Shown: piece by piece, positions 44,873 to 56,009 of the stretch
How positions within the stretch are numbered: position 1 is the stretch's first letter
Layout of the letters: every line of letters starts with the position of its first letter
Assembly (NCBI GenBank): GCA_916613615.1
Contig: OU744732.1
Location: 46,987,227-47,051,226 of the forward strand
Direction: 5' to 3'
From: Steromphala cineraria
Taxonomy: Eukaryota > Mollusca > Gastropoda > Trochida > Trochidae
Length of the DNA stretch: 64,000 nt
Notes under the pieces: model-generated
Told to the model about the DNA's origin: nothing
Databases searched by the model: none
Seen by the model: the letters and a program-made list of their open reading frames with translations, nothing else
Program-made: the position numbers and the translations under genes

Positions 44873-47527
44873 ATGAAGACTTGTGGATCCTTCCTGCTGC
44901 TACTCCTGCTGCTAGAGAACTCTCTGTCCACGTCTGTCCCTTGTCCTCCCTGTGAGTGCTTTCTACGAGCTAAGGAACTCTTTGCAAGGTGCTCCAAGAA
45001 AGACCTAACTGAAATACCTGACGCAATTCCACGCATTGTGAATCATTTGTTTCTTAACGGAAATAAAATTCAAGTGAATACCACTACGTTTCAAAGATTC
45101 AAAGATCTTATGACTCTTGATTTGTCATCTAATACAATTGATACACTCGGAGTTGAAACTTTCGTGCATAACAGAAAGCTAAAAACCTTAAATCTGAACA
45201 TTAATAGGTTAGGCAATGAAGGCTTGCTGAAGGGTGTGTTTCGGTACCAAAAGAACTTGAAGTATCTGGAATTAGTCGAAAATCAGATGTCTGTATACCC
45301 TGACTCCGCCCTCAGTGATCTCACCAACCTCTCAAGCCTTGTTGTTGATGGACTACCTATTCCTTTCTTTGGAAAAGGTTTTGCAAAGTTAAAGCTCAGG
45401 AATCTAGATATGTCAGGAAACGGTCGTCCTTGTCAAACTAGATACTTGAAAAACGAAAGTTTTATCAATCTGGAGCATTTATTCCACTTGGACGTGAGTA
45501 ATTGTGTTATAATCCAGATTGACGCCGGAGCTTTCTTCCCTATGCGTCAAATCGTCACTCTTGATGTGTCCAATAACAAATATCTGGGCTATGATGTTTT
45601 TGGCCAGTCGTGTTATGGTCTGAGGTACTCTTCCATTCGGAAAGTTAAAGCAGACAATATAGTGTCTGGGTATTCCATTGGACAAGTGCTCAGGCTGAAT
45701 CAAGTCAAATACCTGGTTGATACAAACATCACAGAGTTAAGCTTCGACTTCAACAGCCTTGAAATTGTCGAGTCGAACGTAAGCGTCTATCTCTCGAAAC
45801 TCGAACACCTTTCTATTAGGGGAAATAGGTTAGTTTTTGGTGCTTATCTATTGGAAACTGATAGACTGAGCAACCTCAAAATTCTACAGGCTAGCGATCA
45901 ATATGAGAGCACTTCAATTAATATGTTTAATGGGCATTTAATGGGTCGTAACAATAAATGGGGTAAATTACCAAAACGGTATGTTAAAGGAAGTAGTCGA
46001 GGTAATGAAGCTCATTTTTCATACTTTGAAAATGATTTAGAGCAAAGAAAATTATCAAGGGAACAAGACAACAGTCAGGTGGTACATCTATCAAAACAAG
46101 TAAAGGATGCTGGCCTTTTTGAAAATAAAAAAGAATTCAGGAAATTTGACTTCCCGAAAAAAGGTTTTAAATTTACAATTCCATTTCCCAAACAAATGCA
46201 AACTATGAATATATCCAACAGCAAATTGGCATATTATATTCCCCTAATAGTATTCTACAATAACAGCCTGGAAGTAATTGATGCATCAGGCAACCTTTTC
46301 ACGAAGTGGGTTGGTCCACTGACAAGTGTAACAGGACATCTACAACTCAATTACATCGACCTCTCTAATAATTTCTGTAAGGAAATAAACTCAACTTTCT
46401 TTCACACAGTACCTTTCCTCCGCACACTCAACATCGGCAACAATTACCTCTCAGAAGACTTATCGAATGACATGGAGGGAATGATATTCAGACACTCAAA
46501 ACAACTCAGGACTTTGCGGATCTCCCACAATATCCTGCAGGACCTCCCACAGGCTTTGTTCAGTGAGCTGCGAGAACTGGAACACCTCGATCTGAGCTGG
46601 AACAGTCTCTCCACCTGGACAGTTGCCATTAGTCACATGATCCATCTGCAGCACCTGGACATCTCCTTCAACAGGTTCCTTGAGATACCAAAGTCTCTGA
46701 GAACTGACATCAACACCATCATGGCTAACCATCAGGCCCTCCGCATCTCCATCAAAGGAAACTCACTGAGATGTGACTGTCAGACAGTGAACTCTCTTCA
46801 GTGGATGCTTGACAGCAAGGTAACGTTTCCGGAACTGAATGTGACACAATGTCAACAGGAGGATATGTCAATTATTTATTTGGGAGACTTACAGGAGTTA
46901 GTGAGAAAACTACAGCTGAGGTGTGGAACGACAGCTTCCCTTGTGGTCGGTCTGTCTTTAGGAGTCTTCGTCTGTCTGTTACTCTTTGTGGCTGGTGTGT
47001 TGTATCGGTACCGGTGGAAGTTGAGGTATCTATACTACACCACAAGGAGAAAGCACCGAGGGTACAAGAGACTGGACCAAGAGCAGGACAACTTCACATA
47101 CGATGCATTTATTTCCTACGCTGATGAAGACAGGAGCTTTGTTATTGATGACATGCGTGTTATCCTGGAGGAGAGATATGGTCTCAAACTCTGCATCCAC
47201 CATCGAGACTTCATGGTCGGCCAAGCAATAACAGACAACATCATCAACGCCATCCAGACGAGCCGCAGAACAGTAGTTGTTTTGTCCCCTGACTTTGTGA
47301 AGAGCTCCTGGTGTCTGTACGAGGTTCACATGGCTCGCCTGGAGTGTGTGTACACTGGACGGGACGTGATGTGTGTGGTGTGGTACAGAGACCCACCCAG
47401 CACCCGGGACCTCTCCTCAGACCTGCTGGAGGAGCTGGCTACAGGAACCTACCTCAAGTACAACGAGGAGGAGCAGGAGATGTTCTGGCAGAGTCTTAGA
47501 GATGCTTTGGTTGGAATACGAGACTGA
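44873..47527 (+). CDS. Toll-like receptor C (intact, single coding exon)
   Basis: Predicted 884-residue TLR with the same plan as TLR-A: signal peptide (MKTCGSFLLLLLLLENSLST), N-terminal CPPCECF cap, LRRs, charged island, more LRRs, LRCDC C-terminal cap, transmembrane helix (GLSLGVFVCLLLFVAGVLY) and TIR (YDAFISY; HHRDFMVGQAI; FW). I start at 44873 because GTGTATTTCAG ends at 44871; an upstream in-frame ATG at 44840 lies in the intron. The TIR differs from that of TLR-A at only about four residues (for example ARLECVYTG for ARLEGVYTG). The first half of the ectodomain differs widely, and the island (about residues 350-440) is almost unalignable. The 3' untranslated sequence also diverges right after the stop codon. 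It likely signals like TLR-A but recognises a different ligand. Confidence 0.95.
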   Translation: MKTCGSFLLLLLLLENSLSTSVPCPPCECFLRAKELFARCSKKDLTEIPDAIPRIVNHLFLNGNKIQVNTTTFQRFKDLMTLDLSSNTIDTLGVETFVHNRKLKTLNLNINRLGNEGLLKGVFRYQKNLKYLELVENQMSVYPDSALSDLTNLSSLVVDGLPIPFFGKGFAKLKLRNLDMSGNGRPCQTRYLKNESFINLEHLFHLDVSNCVIIQIDAGAFFPMRQIVTLDVSNNKYLGYDVFGQSCYGLRYSSIRKVKADNIVSGYSIGQVLRLNQVKYLVDTNITELSFDFNSLEIVESNVSVYLSKLEHLSIRGNRLVFGAYLLETDRLSNLKILQASDQYESTSINMFNGHLMGRNNKWGKLPKRYVKGSSRGNEAHFSYFENDLEQRKLSREQDNSQVVHLSKQVKDAGLFENKKEFRKFDFPKKGFKFTIPFPKQMQTMNISNSKLAYYIPLIVFYNNSLEVIDASGNLFTKWVGPLTSVTGHLQLNYIDLSNNFCKEINSTFFHTVPFLRTLNIGNNYLSEDLSNDMEGMIFRHSKQLRTLRISHNILQDLPQALFSELRELEHLDLSWNSLSTWTVAISHMIHLQHLDISFNRFLEIPKSLRTDINTIMANHQALRISIKGNSLRCDCQTVNSLQWMLDSKVTFPELNVTQCQQEDMSIIYLGDLQELVRKLQLRCGTTASLVVGLSLGVFVCLLLFVAGVLYRYRWKLRYLYYTTRRKHRGYKRLDQEQDNFTYDAFISYADEDRSFVIDDMRVILEERYGLKLCIHHRDFMVGQAITDNIINAIQTSRRTVVVLSPDFVKSSWCLYEVHMARLECVYTGRDVMCVVWYRDPPSTRDLSSDLLEELATGTYLKYNEEEQEMFWQSLRDALVGIRD

Positions 47528-48640
47528 TATCTCCTTCTATAGAACCATTCAATTCGGAACTATTAGCCCGTACCATGTCCACGTTAGTAGCAGACTAACA
47601 GTTCATTCGCTGGATCAAAGAACAACTTAAACAATTCATAAAATGTGGTGGTTTTTTATGTAACCAAATACTGGTTTATTAAGAATGTTTTATCTTGTGA
47701 TTATAGGTTTGTAGCATTAACTTGTAGAACAGCGACCAGTTGAACGTTACAATTTCCAAAAATTGCCCCTTATTTTATAACATTGCTTATAGCAATTCAA
47801 TAGTCTTCTGTATGCAATTTATCGAAACATGACTATTCAAAGTCCAATTGAATCATCTTTTAGTTATTTATGATGACCTCATATCGAGTAAAAAGTAATA
47901 AATTTATGTGTTTCTTTTTAAAATAGCAAAGTTAACCGTCTACATTCTAAAAAAGAAATTTACTTTATATAAGTTCTTGCAGCTGCATACCTTAAGTGTG
48001 TTCACTTACAAGTGTATCATGCTATTAGTTTTTAATTGAAAAATTTAATCTAAATTGATAAGGGTGTTCGGAAGATTTATGGTCTATTTTTAGTTTCCTT
48101 TTATTGATAAATTTTACCCATTTCTTGGGTAAACTAGTTTTCGGTATGAACCTATACTTTGTACACGCTTTCATCTATTTAAGATATATCTGCTACTAAC
48201 TTTATTTATACATGTATCTCTGGATTCCAAAACCTTTTTATACATAGACAAATTTTGTAATTTTGTCATCTACCTGACGAAAAGGCAATTTGCCAAGAAA
48301 AGTTATGAAAAAACAATAAAAGAGTTGAAATCAATTATATTTGTCTTTTACTTAATAATTTGTAATTTGTTCTTCAAAAGATGCACTTTTTAAGCCATAT
48401 TTACACATTTTGACCGTATTTTGGATCAAAATAGGAAAAAAGGAATCTCCTTTATTTAGTGTTTATTCAAATAGAAAAGTTAATTGGATATGATTAATTT
48501 AAACCATGATTAAGTGAAGCTTGCCGATTTTGGACATTATAAGTGATTTTGCCTGAAGTGTTTTGCAGTGGAAGCTTAATTAATTATATAAACTGGTATT
48601 GTAACCTTGAAAACTCACTCAAGTGTCTATGAATGCTTTT
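47528..48640. other. TLR-C 3' flank, no gene seen
   Basis: AT-rich sequence with several AATAAA-type hexamers (for example at 47898 and 48315) that could end the TLR-C transcript. No recognisable coding sequence. Confidence 0.5.
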
Positions 48641-48647
48641 TGATATG

Positions 48648-48880
48648 ACCAGGAACTAAACGTGATTCTCTTAAATGTTTAACCAGGAACTAAACGTGAA
48701 TCTCTTAAATGTCTAACCAGGAACTAAACGTGAATCTCTTAAATGTCTAACCAGGAACTAAACATGAATCTCTTAAATGTCTATCCAGGAACTAAATGTG
48801 AATCTCTTAAATGTCTATCCAGGAACTAAACGTGAATCTATTAAATGTCTATCCAGGAACTAAACGTGAATCTCTTACTA
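48648..48880 (+). repeat. 34-bp tandem repeat, about seven copies
   Basis: The unit is ACCAGGAACTAAACGTGAAT followed by CTCTTAAATGTCTA, with copies starting at 48648, 48682, 48716, 48750, 48784, 48818 and 48852. Variants differ at one to three sites. Confidence 0.93.
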
Positions 48881-49109
48881 TGTGAAAATAAAATGAGCTA
48901 AAGGTGACCTAACTTATGTTCTGTGAATAATAAGGAAAGATGAGCTAAGAACTGTCTAAGAAAACAAGAACGAACGATTGTTCCCTCAGGAAATTACTAG
49001 AGTGAGTATGAGTTTAACGTGTGTTGGCAAGACCTTGCAACGAATTATTAAATAAAGCAAGCAAGCCAAATCCACAATCCCTAACAACGAAAATATACCT
49101 AGTGTCTAA

Positions 49110-49361
49110 TTGTCTGATAAGAAGACAGCAAAATATCTAATTGCTCTTCGAAGAGCTTCTAACAGAAAATACACTGCAGCCTTATCGAATGACTACCCAG
49201 TGTACAATGAATGTCTAGACGAGGTCTGGCAACCAGACAAGCAAAAACGCCCGTGCATTAACGAATTCATGGTGCACGTGCATGAAATTGACAACAGGTG
49301 CTGGCTTGAGCAACCTGTTGCGTTTTGGCAAATAAATGATACTAAAACACACCAAAATTAA
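49110..49361 (+). CDS. Small open frame, possibly a protein-kinase tail fragment
   Basis: 83-residue frame containing YNECLDEVWQPDKQKRPCIN followed by EFMVHVHEI. This resembles subdomain XI at the end of tyrosine-kinase domains, where CWxPDxxxRPxFxE(L/I) is common, but the usual C-W order is altered and no other kinase motif lies nearby. It could be a terminal exon, a pseudogene fragment or chance. No splice acceptor was chosen with confidence. Confidence 0.25.
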   Translation: MSDKKTAKYLIALRRASNRKYTAALSNDYPVYNECLDEVWQPDKQKRPCINEFMVHVHEIDNRCWLEQPVAFWQINDTKTHQN

Positions 49362-51830
49362 GGAAACCCGATTTGCTTCAGAACATGAAGTATAAGGAAA
49401 CGGTCTTATAAATTCATATATACTCTAGTGACGTCAGCCCATTGTTCTAAAGGCAGTTATCTAGATAACGTCCCTCTGCCTCGGGCAATAATATTGATAA
49501 TACCCTCGCGGGCGTCGGGCATACTTTTCAATAGTGCCCTCGGGTCATTTTTTATCCAACACATTAACCGCCGGCTTCATATTTGTAGGTAATTCATTTC
49601 TCCGGAAATCTCTTTTCCTTGGCATGTACAATATCAAAGGGGCATTCAATAATATATCAAAGGTACATTCGTTATGGAAAAGACATGGTCCCAGGGCATT
49701 TTTGATAGTAAAGGATGTTTTTTGCGGGATTTGCCCACAGGTCGTAGGCCCAGTGGTAAATCACGAGGGCAAACATCTTTTTTCTTAATAATGCCATCGG
49801 ACCATGTCTTATCTTTTAATAAAACTGCCAACTATTTATGAAAACATTTATATGAAGGATAACGTGAAAGGATGGAAAAAACAGAGGCGGCCGTAAAATA
49901 TCAAACAACCCAAACTCAGGCCTTTGATATAAGAGGACCTAACAAGAGCTCTGTTATAATAGCTCAGTAGTCAGAGCGTCGGGGGTGTGAACTCGATATA
50001 TCGCCAAAAGCATTTGCATTGCCAAAATTTGATTTGTGTTTTTTTTTTAGAATTAATAGTCAGTTGACACTTTGACTTACACAAAAAGAAATCATTAATT
50101 ACATCGTTTGGAAATAATTATTTAAAAAAGGCTATGTCATGATAATTATTGCAATTATGTTGATAATAACCTGCATCCGAGGGAAATAACTCGAATTATT
50201 CCCTTACCGTATGAGTCAGAAGGAAATTAAAATTTATAAATACCTCTAAGAACAATGGAGTGACGTCACTAAAGTTTTATAACGTATAATATCCAAAGAA
50301 CGTTTTATACAAAACAACTTAATTTCCCCTGAAAGTATAGATATTCTCGAAACAAACAAATAGACTTAACACATTCGATTTTTTTTTTTAAATCCTAACT
50401 TCGAAAGTTGGATTCGACCCAGGAATACTTACATACGTTTACATTTTCAACCAAACCTTAGGGAGAGGTTCATATCCTTTACACTACGTTTCTAAATATA
50501 ACTAGAAGTTAGTGGTATAAGGAAGACACATTATATTCTGTGGATTAACAACTTCTTTATTTTGCTGTAGCAAGGTTTCGGTATAGATCCTCATACCGTT
50601 TTCAAGCTTGCATCTATATGATCTATAGCGAAACATTGCTACTGTCAAACAAGAAAGCTGTTAATCCATAGAATATCCTTTTCAATCTTAATACTACATT
50701 TATAAGAAAAAAATTAAAATTGAAAAATGGTTGAAAATCATCAAAAGACATTTTGCATGATTGTAAAAGTATTCTTAACAAAAATCTATAAAGGATGACG
50801 AAGTATTGTTCGCCGAAATATTTCATTATTTTTTCCAATTTATTTGGCTCTTTCGGTCTTTCAGTATAACACATATGAATGTTAGAAACTATAAATGATT
50901 CAATTTCACTGATCATTACAATCTATATGATTACACTCAAATACGCTCATTTTTTAAATAAACTAAGCTTTCGATAAACATGCCATGATACAATAATTTC
51001 ATTAGTTCAACTTCACAGAACGCCGCTGAAGTATTGCCCAAGCGGTGCAAAACAATACTCACTCAACTTCAATCACGTTACACTACATCAAATCGAAGAC
51101 GTATCTCTGAAAGAGTTATTTCCCTTGATACCTATACACATGAGTTGATCGATATCAGTTGTCCAGAAATCAATCAATATCATGGCTCACTGGTCGTTGA
51201 ATGACTGTAGTAGGGCAATATCACATGCTGTATCTCACAATGGGCGACCTTTGAGCCTCACAACTTGCGAAACATGGGATATACAAAGATTGCACAATAT
51301 TGTCGAACTCGGCAACTCGCTATTTATTCGCTCTATATATTGAACAATTTTTAGCAATGAAATATTGTCGTTTATCCGTCAGAACTCATGAGGCGGATAG
51401 AGCGCTCACCTGCGAGTTCATATTACCAGGTAACAGCGAGTAAACATCAGAAACAGGTGAGCAGTAGTGCGCTGTTTACCATTTGCTTATTGCCCCACAT
51501 TCAGGTAAGAATTTTTTCCTTATTGATTATCTGTTATCGTATTTATATACAATGTATATATCTATGACTCTTATGAGTACGATGATCATATCAAATCACT
51601 ACTGTTATGAAAGGGTTTTGTCATATCAAATGTAGGCTTTGTTATCATGAACATTACGAAACTATAAAAATATAAATAAACGTGACAAATACATATAGAT
51701 ATATGCTTACAATGTTATTTAAATGTTTTTGACTCCTTAATTTGACTTTGGCCAATCGAAGTCACTTCCGTTACAACATGACGAGTGTCCGTCCTCGACC
51801 CTACTGCTAGAAGAGAGGGGACGTTGTGGT
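49362..51830. other. Intergenic, nothing recognised
   Basis: No coding sequence, tandem array or clear mobile element was identified. Short open frames (for example 49534-49788 and 50623-50916) lack motifs. Confidence 0.45.
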
Positions 51831-51832
51831 AA

Positions 51833-51950
51833 TAGATATACCCACTCTTCCCGAGGTGTATCGCTCAATATACCTCCTGTTTGAATCGTGGGTCTCCGAG
51901 GCGTAGCGTATATTGAGCGATGCACCGAGGGAAGGGTGGGTATATCTTAC
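51833..51950. repeat. Palindromic repeat with GATATACCCAC ends (best-preserved core)
   Basis: GATATACCCACTCTTCCCGA at the left is mirrored by GAAGGGTGGGTATATC at the right. The inner part CGCTCAATATAC...GTATATTGAGCG is also inverted, so nearly the whole 118 bp folds back. Related copies precede the same tRNA-like repeat at 17188 and 27427. Confidence 0.8.
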
Positions 51951-52435
51951 TTATACCCCACTCTGGTTGAGTTATATTTGACGAAAAAGAGTTGTCCACC
52001 ATTCTCTGTGTATATTTATCTTAAACCTAACAAGATCAACAAAATGTTAACAATACTCTTTTTTTACTTTTTTAAAAACATAATCTAACTTCATTACATT
52101 AAAATTTGGTACAAATTAGTACCTATACATGGCTTACATAGGAAAATACAACAATCCAGACATGGCACAACAAAAAATACCATCACCTTCATCGACCCTC
52201 AGTAGCTTAGTCGATAGAAGCGTTGCGTCGCAATATTAAGGCCCCTGGTTCGATTGCCACTTTGGACATTAAAATTTCTCAAAAATTCTAAATTTTACAA
52301 CTTGGTTAATTTGTTAAGTTATTTGGATGTTCAAAAAAGAATAGGTGTATTAGAAAACTTGTGGTGTATCGGTCAATATACCTACGGTTAGAACAAAAGA
52401 AACCATAGCAACGTGACCGGAAGTGGGGTATAAAT
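51951..52435 (+). mobile_element. tRNA-like element bounded by TATACCCCACT inverted ends
   Basis: The left end CTTATACCCCACTCTGGTTG and the right end GACCGGAAGTGGGGTATAA are inverted repeats. Inside, 52203-52262 resembles an RNA polymerase III promoter: TAGCTTAGTCGATAGAAGCG (A-box-like) and CTGGTTCGATTGCCA (B-box-like). Related copies lie in the TLR-A and TLR-B introns. It combines features of a MITE (inverted ends) and of a tRNA-derived SINE (internal boxes). Confidence 0.6.
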
Positions 52436-53275
52436 TATATTAACTGCTTCTATTTTGATAGGATCACATATGTCAAATTTTGAAATCGTTATTACATCGG
52501 GAACCACTAACTGTTACTGAAAATAACAAGTTAAACGTCAATCAGTACATTAGACCGAAAATACAGCCATTCAAAGTCGGGATTTTGATCAAAAACCGGA
52601 CAATGCGGCTCGAGTGGCGCGCTCAAATTCGTCAAACGTAATTTTGAAACCTTTTCATAAGCTGACAGGACAATATATTCGATTCGATAGTGTTTATCAG
52701 GTATTGTAACTCATAGTTAGATTATTTGGATTTAATTTCGAATATTAAGCGTATTTGATATGTTTTCTTTATTTTCCCAAAAAATCAAGCATTTTAAAGA
52801 TATTATGCATAAATGGATATATTTGCAAGTCCAGTGATGAGATATGAACTTCAATCAGCATATTAGATATTTTGTAGCTAATCAAAACCAAATAAAGTTT
52901 TAAGAAAGATACTCTGTGTCACTTTAACACTGGATCTAGATCAATGCTATTACGGTTCTCTGAACATTCCTAGTAAACGATATAGACATTGGCTATGTAT
53001 CTCATTAGGTTTTGTAATAGATATCATCATCAGGAGACAAAACATAATTGGTTATCCCTTTTGTGCTGAGCAGATTCTACGGGTTATTTCAGCTTTCGAG
53101 ACTGTTTCATTCTGGAAGATTGTGGTCTTGTGGCCCTTCAAATGGGTCATATGGATAATGGTCAATCGTATGATCCCCACTGCCTTTCTATGCCTTTTCC
53201 CTGTTGAAGAAAATACACTAGGGTGTGACCCCGATGACCTTTATAATGGACATTAAATCTACAGTCAATGATCCT

Positions 53276-53640
53276 TAAAGGGGCAGTAGCACGTTTTTTT
53301 GATAATTTTATACTTTAATTTTTTTTCACTGATATAGAAAGTTAATGTTAAATGTATTATTCTGACAGTGTCAAAATCTCATTAGACAAGCCAATCATCC
53401 ATTGTCAGAGTACAAAGTATGAACATTCATATAAAATCCATTGGCGGCCATTTTATATGAATACCTTTAATTCATTTTGTGTAAGAAAAAGGAATCGCAT
53501 GGCTAAACTTTACATTATATATTTGAATTATTACTGCTCCATTTAGTATAAATACATTGTCTTTCAATCGGAACCATTAATTTTTATTTTCTTGACATCA
53601 CCTTATATTCTCCCTAAAATGTGCTAATGCCCCTTTTAGA
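53276..53640 (+). mobile_element. MITE, AGTAGCACG family (first copy in the 1281-bp duplication)
   Basis: The ends are AAAGGGGCAGTAGCACGTTT and AAAATGTGCTAATGCCCCTT, with internal CCATTGGCGGCCATTTTAT. Confidence 0.85.
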
Positions 53641-54556
53641 TTCCAATCATTTCAACTTCTAGGCAAATTTAGAACAAAAGAAACCATAGCAACGTGACCG
53701 GAAGTGGGGTATAAATTATATTAACTGCTTCTATTTTGATAGGATCACATATGTCAAATTTTGAAATCGTTATTACATCGGGAACCACTAACTGTTACTG
53801 AAAATAACAAGTTAAACGTCAATCAGTACATTAGACCGAAAATACAGCCATTCAAAGTCGGGATTTTGATCAAAAACCGGACAATGCGGCTCGAGTGGCG
53901 CGCTCAAATTCGTCAAACGTAATTTTGAAACCTTTTCATAAGCTGACAGGACAATATATTCGATTCGATAGTGTTTATCAGGTATTGTAACTCATAGTTA
54001 GATTATTTGGATTTAATTTCGAATATTAAGCGTATTTGATATGTTTTCTTTATTTTCCCAAAAAATCAAGCATTTTAAAGATATTATGCATAAATGGATA
54101 TATTTGCAAGTCCAGTGATGAGATATGAACTTCAATCAGCATATTAGATATTTTGTAGCTAATCAAAACCAAATAAAGTTTTAAGAAAGATACTCTGTGT
54201 CACTTTAACACTGGATCTAGATCAATGCTATTACGGTTCTCTGAACATTCCTAGTAAACGATATAGACATTGGCTATGTATCTCATTAGGTTTTGTAATA
54301 GATATCATCATCAGGAGACAAAACATAATTGGTTATCCCTTTTGTGCTGAGCAGATTCTACGGGTTATTTCAGCTTTCGAGACTGTTTCATTCTGGAAGA
54401 TTGTGGTCTTGTGGCCCTTCAAATGGGTCATATGGATAATGGTCAATCGTATGATCCCCACTGCCTTTCTATGCCTTTTCCCTGTTGAAGAAAATACACT
54501 AGGGTGTGACCCCGATGACCTTTATAATGGACATTAAATCTACAGTCAATGATCCT

Positions 54557-54921
54557 TAAAGGGGCAGTAGCACGTTTTTTTGATAATTTTATACTTTAAT
54601 TTTTTTTCACTGATATAGAAAGTTAATGTTAAATGTATTATTCTGACAGTGTCAAAATCTCATTAGACAAGCCAATCATCCATTGTCAGAGTACAAAGTA
54701 TGAACATTCATATAAAATCCATTGGCGGCCATTTTATATGAATACCTTTAATTCATTTTGTGTAAGAAAAAGGAATCGCATGGCTAAACTTTACATTATA
54801 TATTTGAATTATTACTGCTCCATTTAGTATAAATACATTGTCTTTCAATCGGAACCATTAATTTTTATTTTCTTGACATCACCTTATATTCTCCCTAAAA
54901 TGTGCTAATGCCCCTTTTAGA
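54557..54921 (+). mobile_element. MITE, AGTAGCACG family (second copy in the 1281-bp duplication)
   Basis: Same sequence as 53276-53640, as expected from the duplication. Confidence 0.85.
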
Positions 54922-54950
54922 TTCCAATCATTTCAACTTCTAGGCAAATT

Positions 54951-55989
54951 TATAATAAGGTTTGACCTCTGTGGCACATAACAAGCCTTGTGAACTAAAC
55001 ATTGACTCCAAAGGTAATATTTTGCTGTTATTGCCCATGCGGTTGAAAATAAGTAGTGATATTTTAATATGAGTACATGTGCACATATCATTTTTGACTA
55101 CCAAAGATCGTTGTATCGCCAGTCTTGTATTTTTCGGCTCTGACGTCACATAATCATTGTTCGTGACGTTACTATAACCAGCCGTCGTAAGGGAAGCGGC
55201 CCATTTTCTGGACATTCCTTAGAGGGAAAAAAATAGGATTGAATAAGTAATAAAATATTATTACCCTCGGGGATGTGTGACCTTTATGAACTAGTGCATA
55301 TTTGTATCGATCGGGCAAAACAAAATTTCACACTAGTTTGAAATGACACACTTACTCGCGTAATAATCTCTATGTTAGTTCAAAGGATTGGGCAATTTGC
55401 AATCCATTCGGGATAATACTACATGATTTCACCAGTTGACCTAGAATACTTCGACCTGAAAGACTAAGATATGTGTAGCCTTATCACCTCGTGTGATACA
55501 CTGGATAACTGACAACACCTAGATAAGATATCCTATACATCACAAATAACGTGAATAACATCTATTTATGATCCATTGAATTGCAACACGCACCGTTCTG
55601 ATCAGTGGAAGTGCTATGACCAGAAGGGTATTATCTAAAGAACAATCTTGACTTGGGTCGCCTTACATTTCTGAAAATGGTATTGGTGGATTATTTGTTT
55701 ATTCTTATAAAGTGGCCAAACCCAAATTTTTGAGGAAATAAAAGCATTAGTCAAGGACGTTTCCTTTGCCTTTTCTTATTGATGATAATGAATACTGGTA
55801 TAGCGCCATACACAAGATGCATGCTCTGGTCTTGGCTATTGTACAGTGATAGTATTTTCATTACAGATAAATGTCATTTAGAAATTGAACAAATGTAACA
55901 ATGTTAAATTTGATAGTGTGATCCCAAATATAACATTGTTATATTGTACTTTCATTCCTAGAGTAATAAATAAGTTGATTTCCTTTCAG
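54951..55989. other. Intergenic / upstream of the scramblase gene
   Basis: No coding sequence recognised. A 5' untranslated exon of the scramblase gene may lie here, because the start-codon exon is preceded by an acceptor (TCCTTTCAG, ending 55989). Confidence 0.45.
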
Positions 55990-56009
55990 GTGGATGGTTG
56001 CAAAATAAA

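Larger units (their letters stand above)
52389..54950 (+). repeat. Apparently exact 1281-bp tandem duplication
   Basis: The segment starting TTAGAACAAAAGAAACCATA at 52388 recurs at 53669 with no difference noticed by eye. The second copy ends at GGCAAATT (54949), where the first copy joins the second. The unit carries the right end of the tRNA-like element and one AGTAGCACG-family MITE. It is either very recent or an assembly artefact. The two identical 64-residue frames inside are MITE sequence, not genes. Confidence 0.92.

Noticed and set aside
49930..49995. tRNA-like stretch (TAGCTCAGTAGTCAGAGCGT)
   Set aside because: An A-box-like sequence is present but there is no proper B-box (GTGTGAACTCGATATATCGCC); too weak to call.
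52197..52262. Functional tRNA gene
   Set aside because: Only box-like sequences are present; stems do not pair convincingly and the segment is inside a repeat with three copies.
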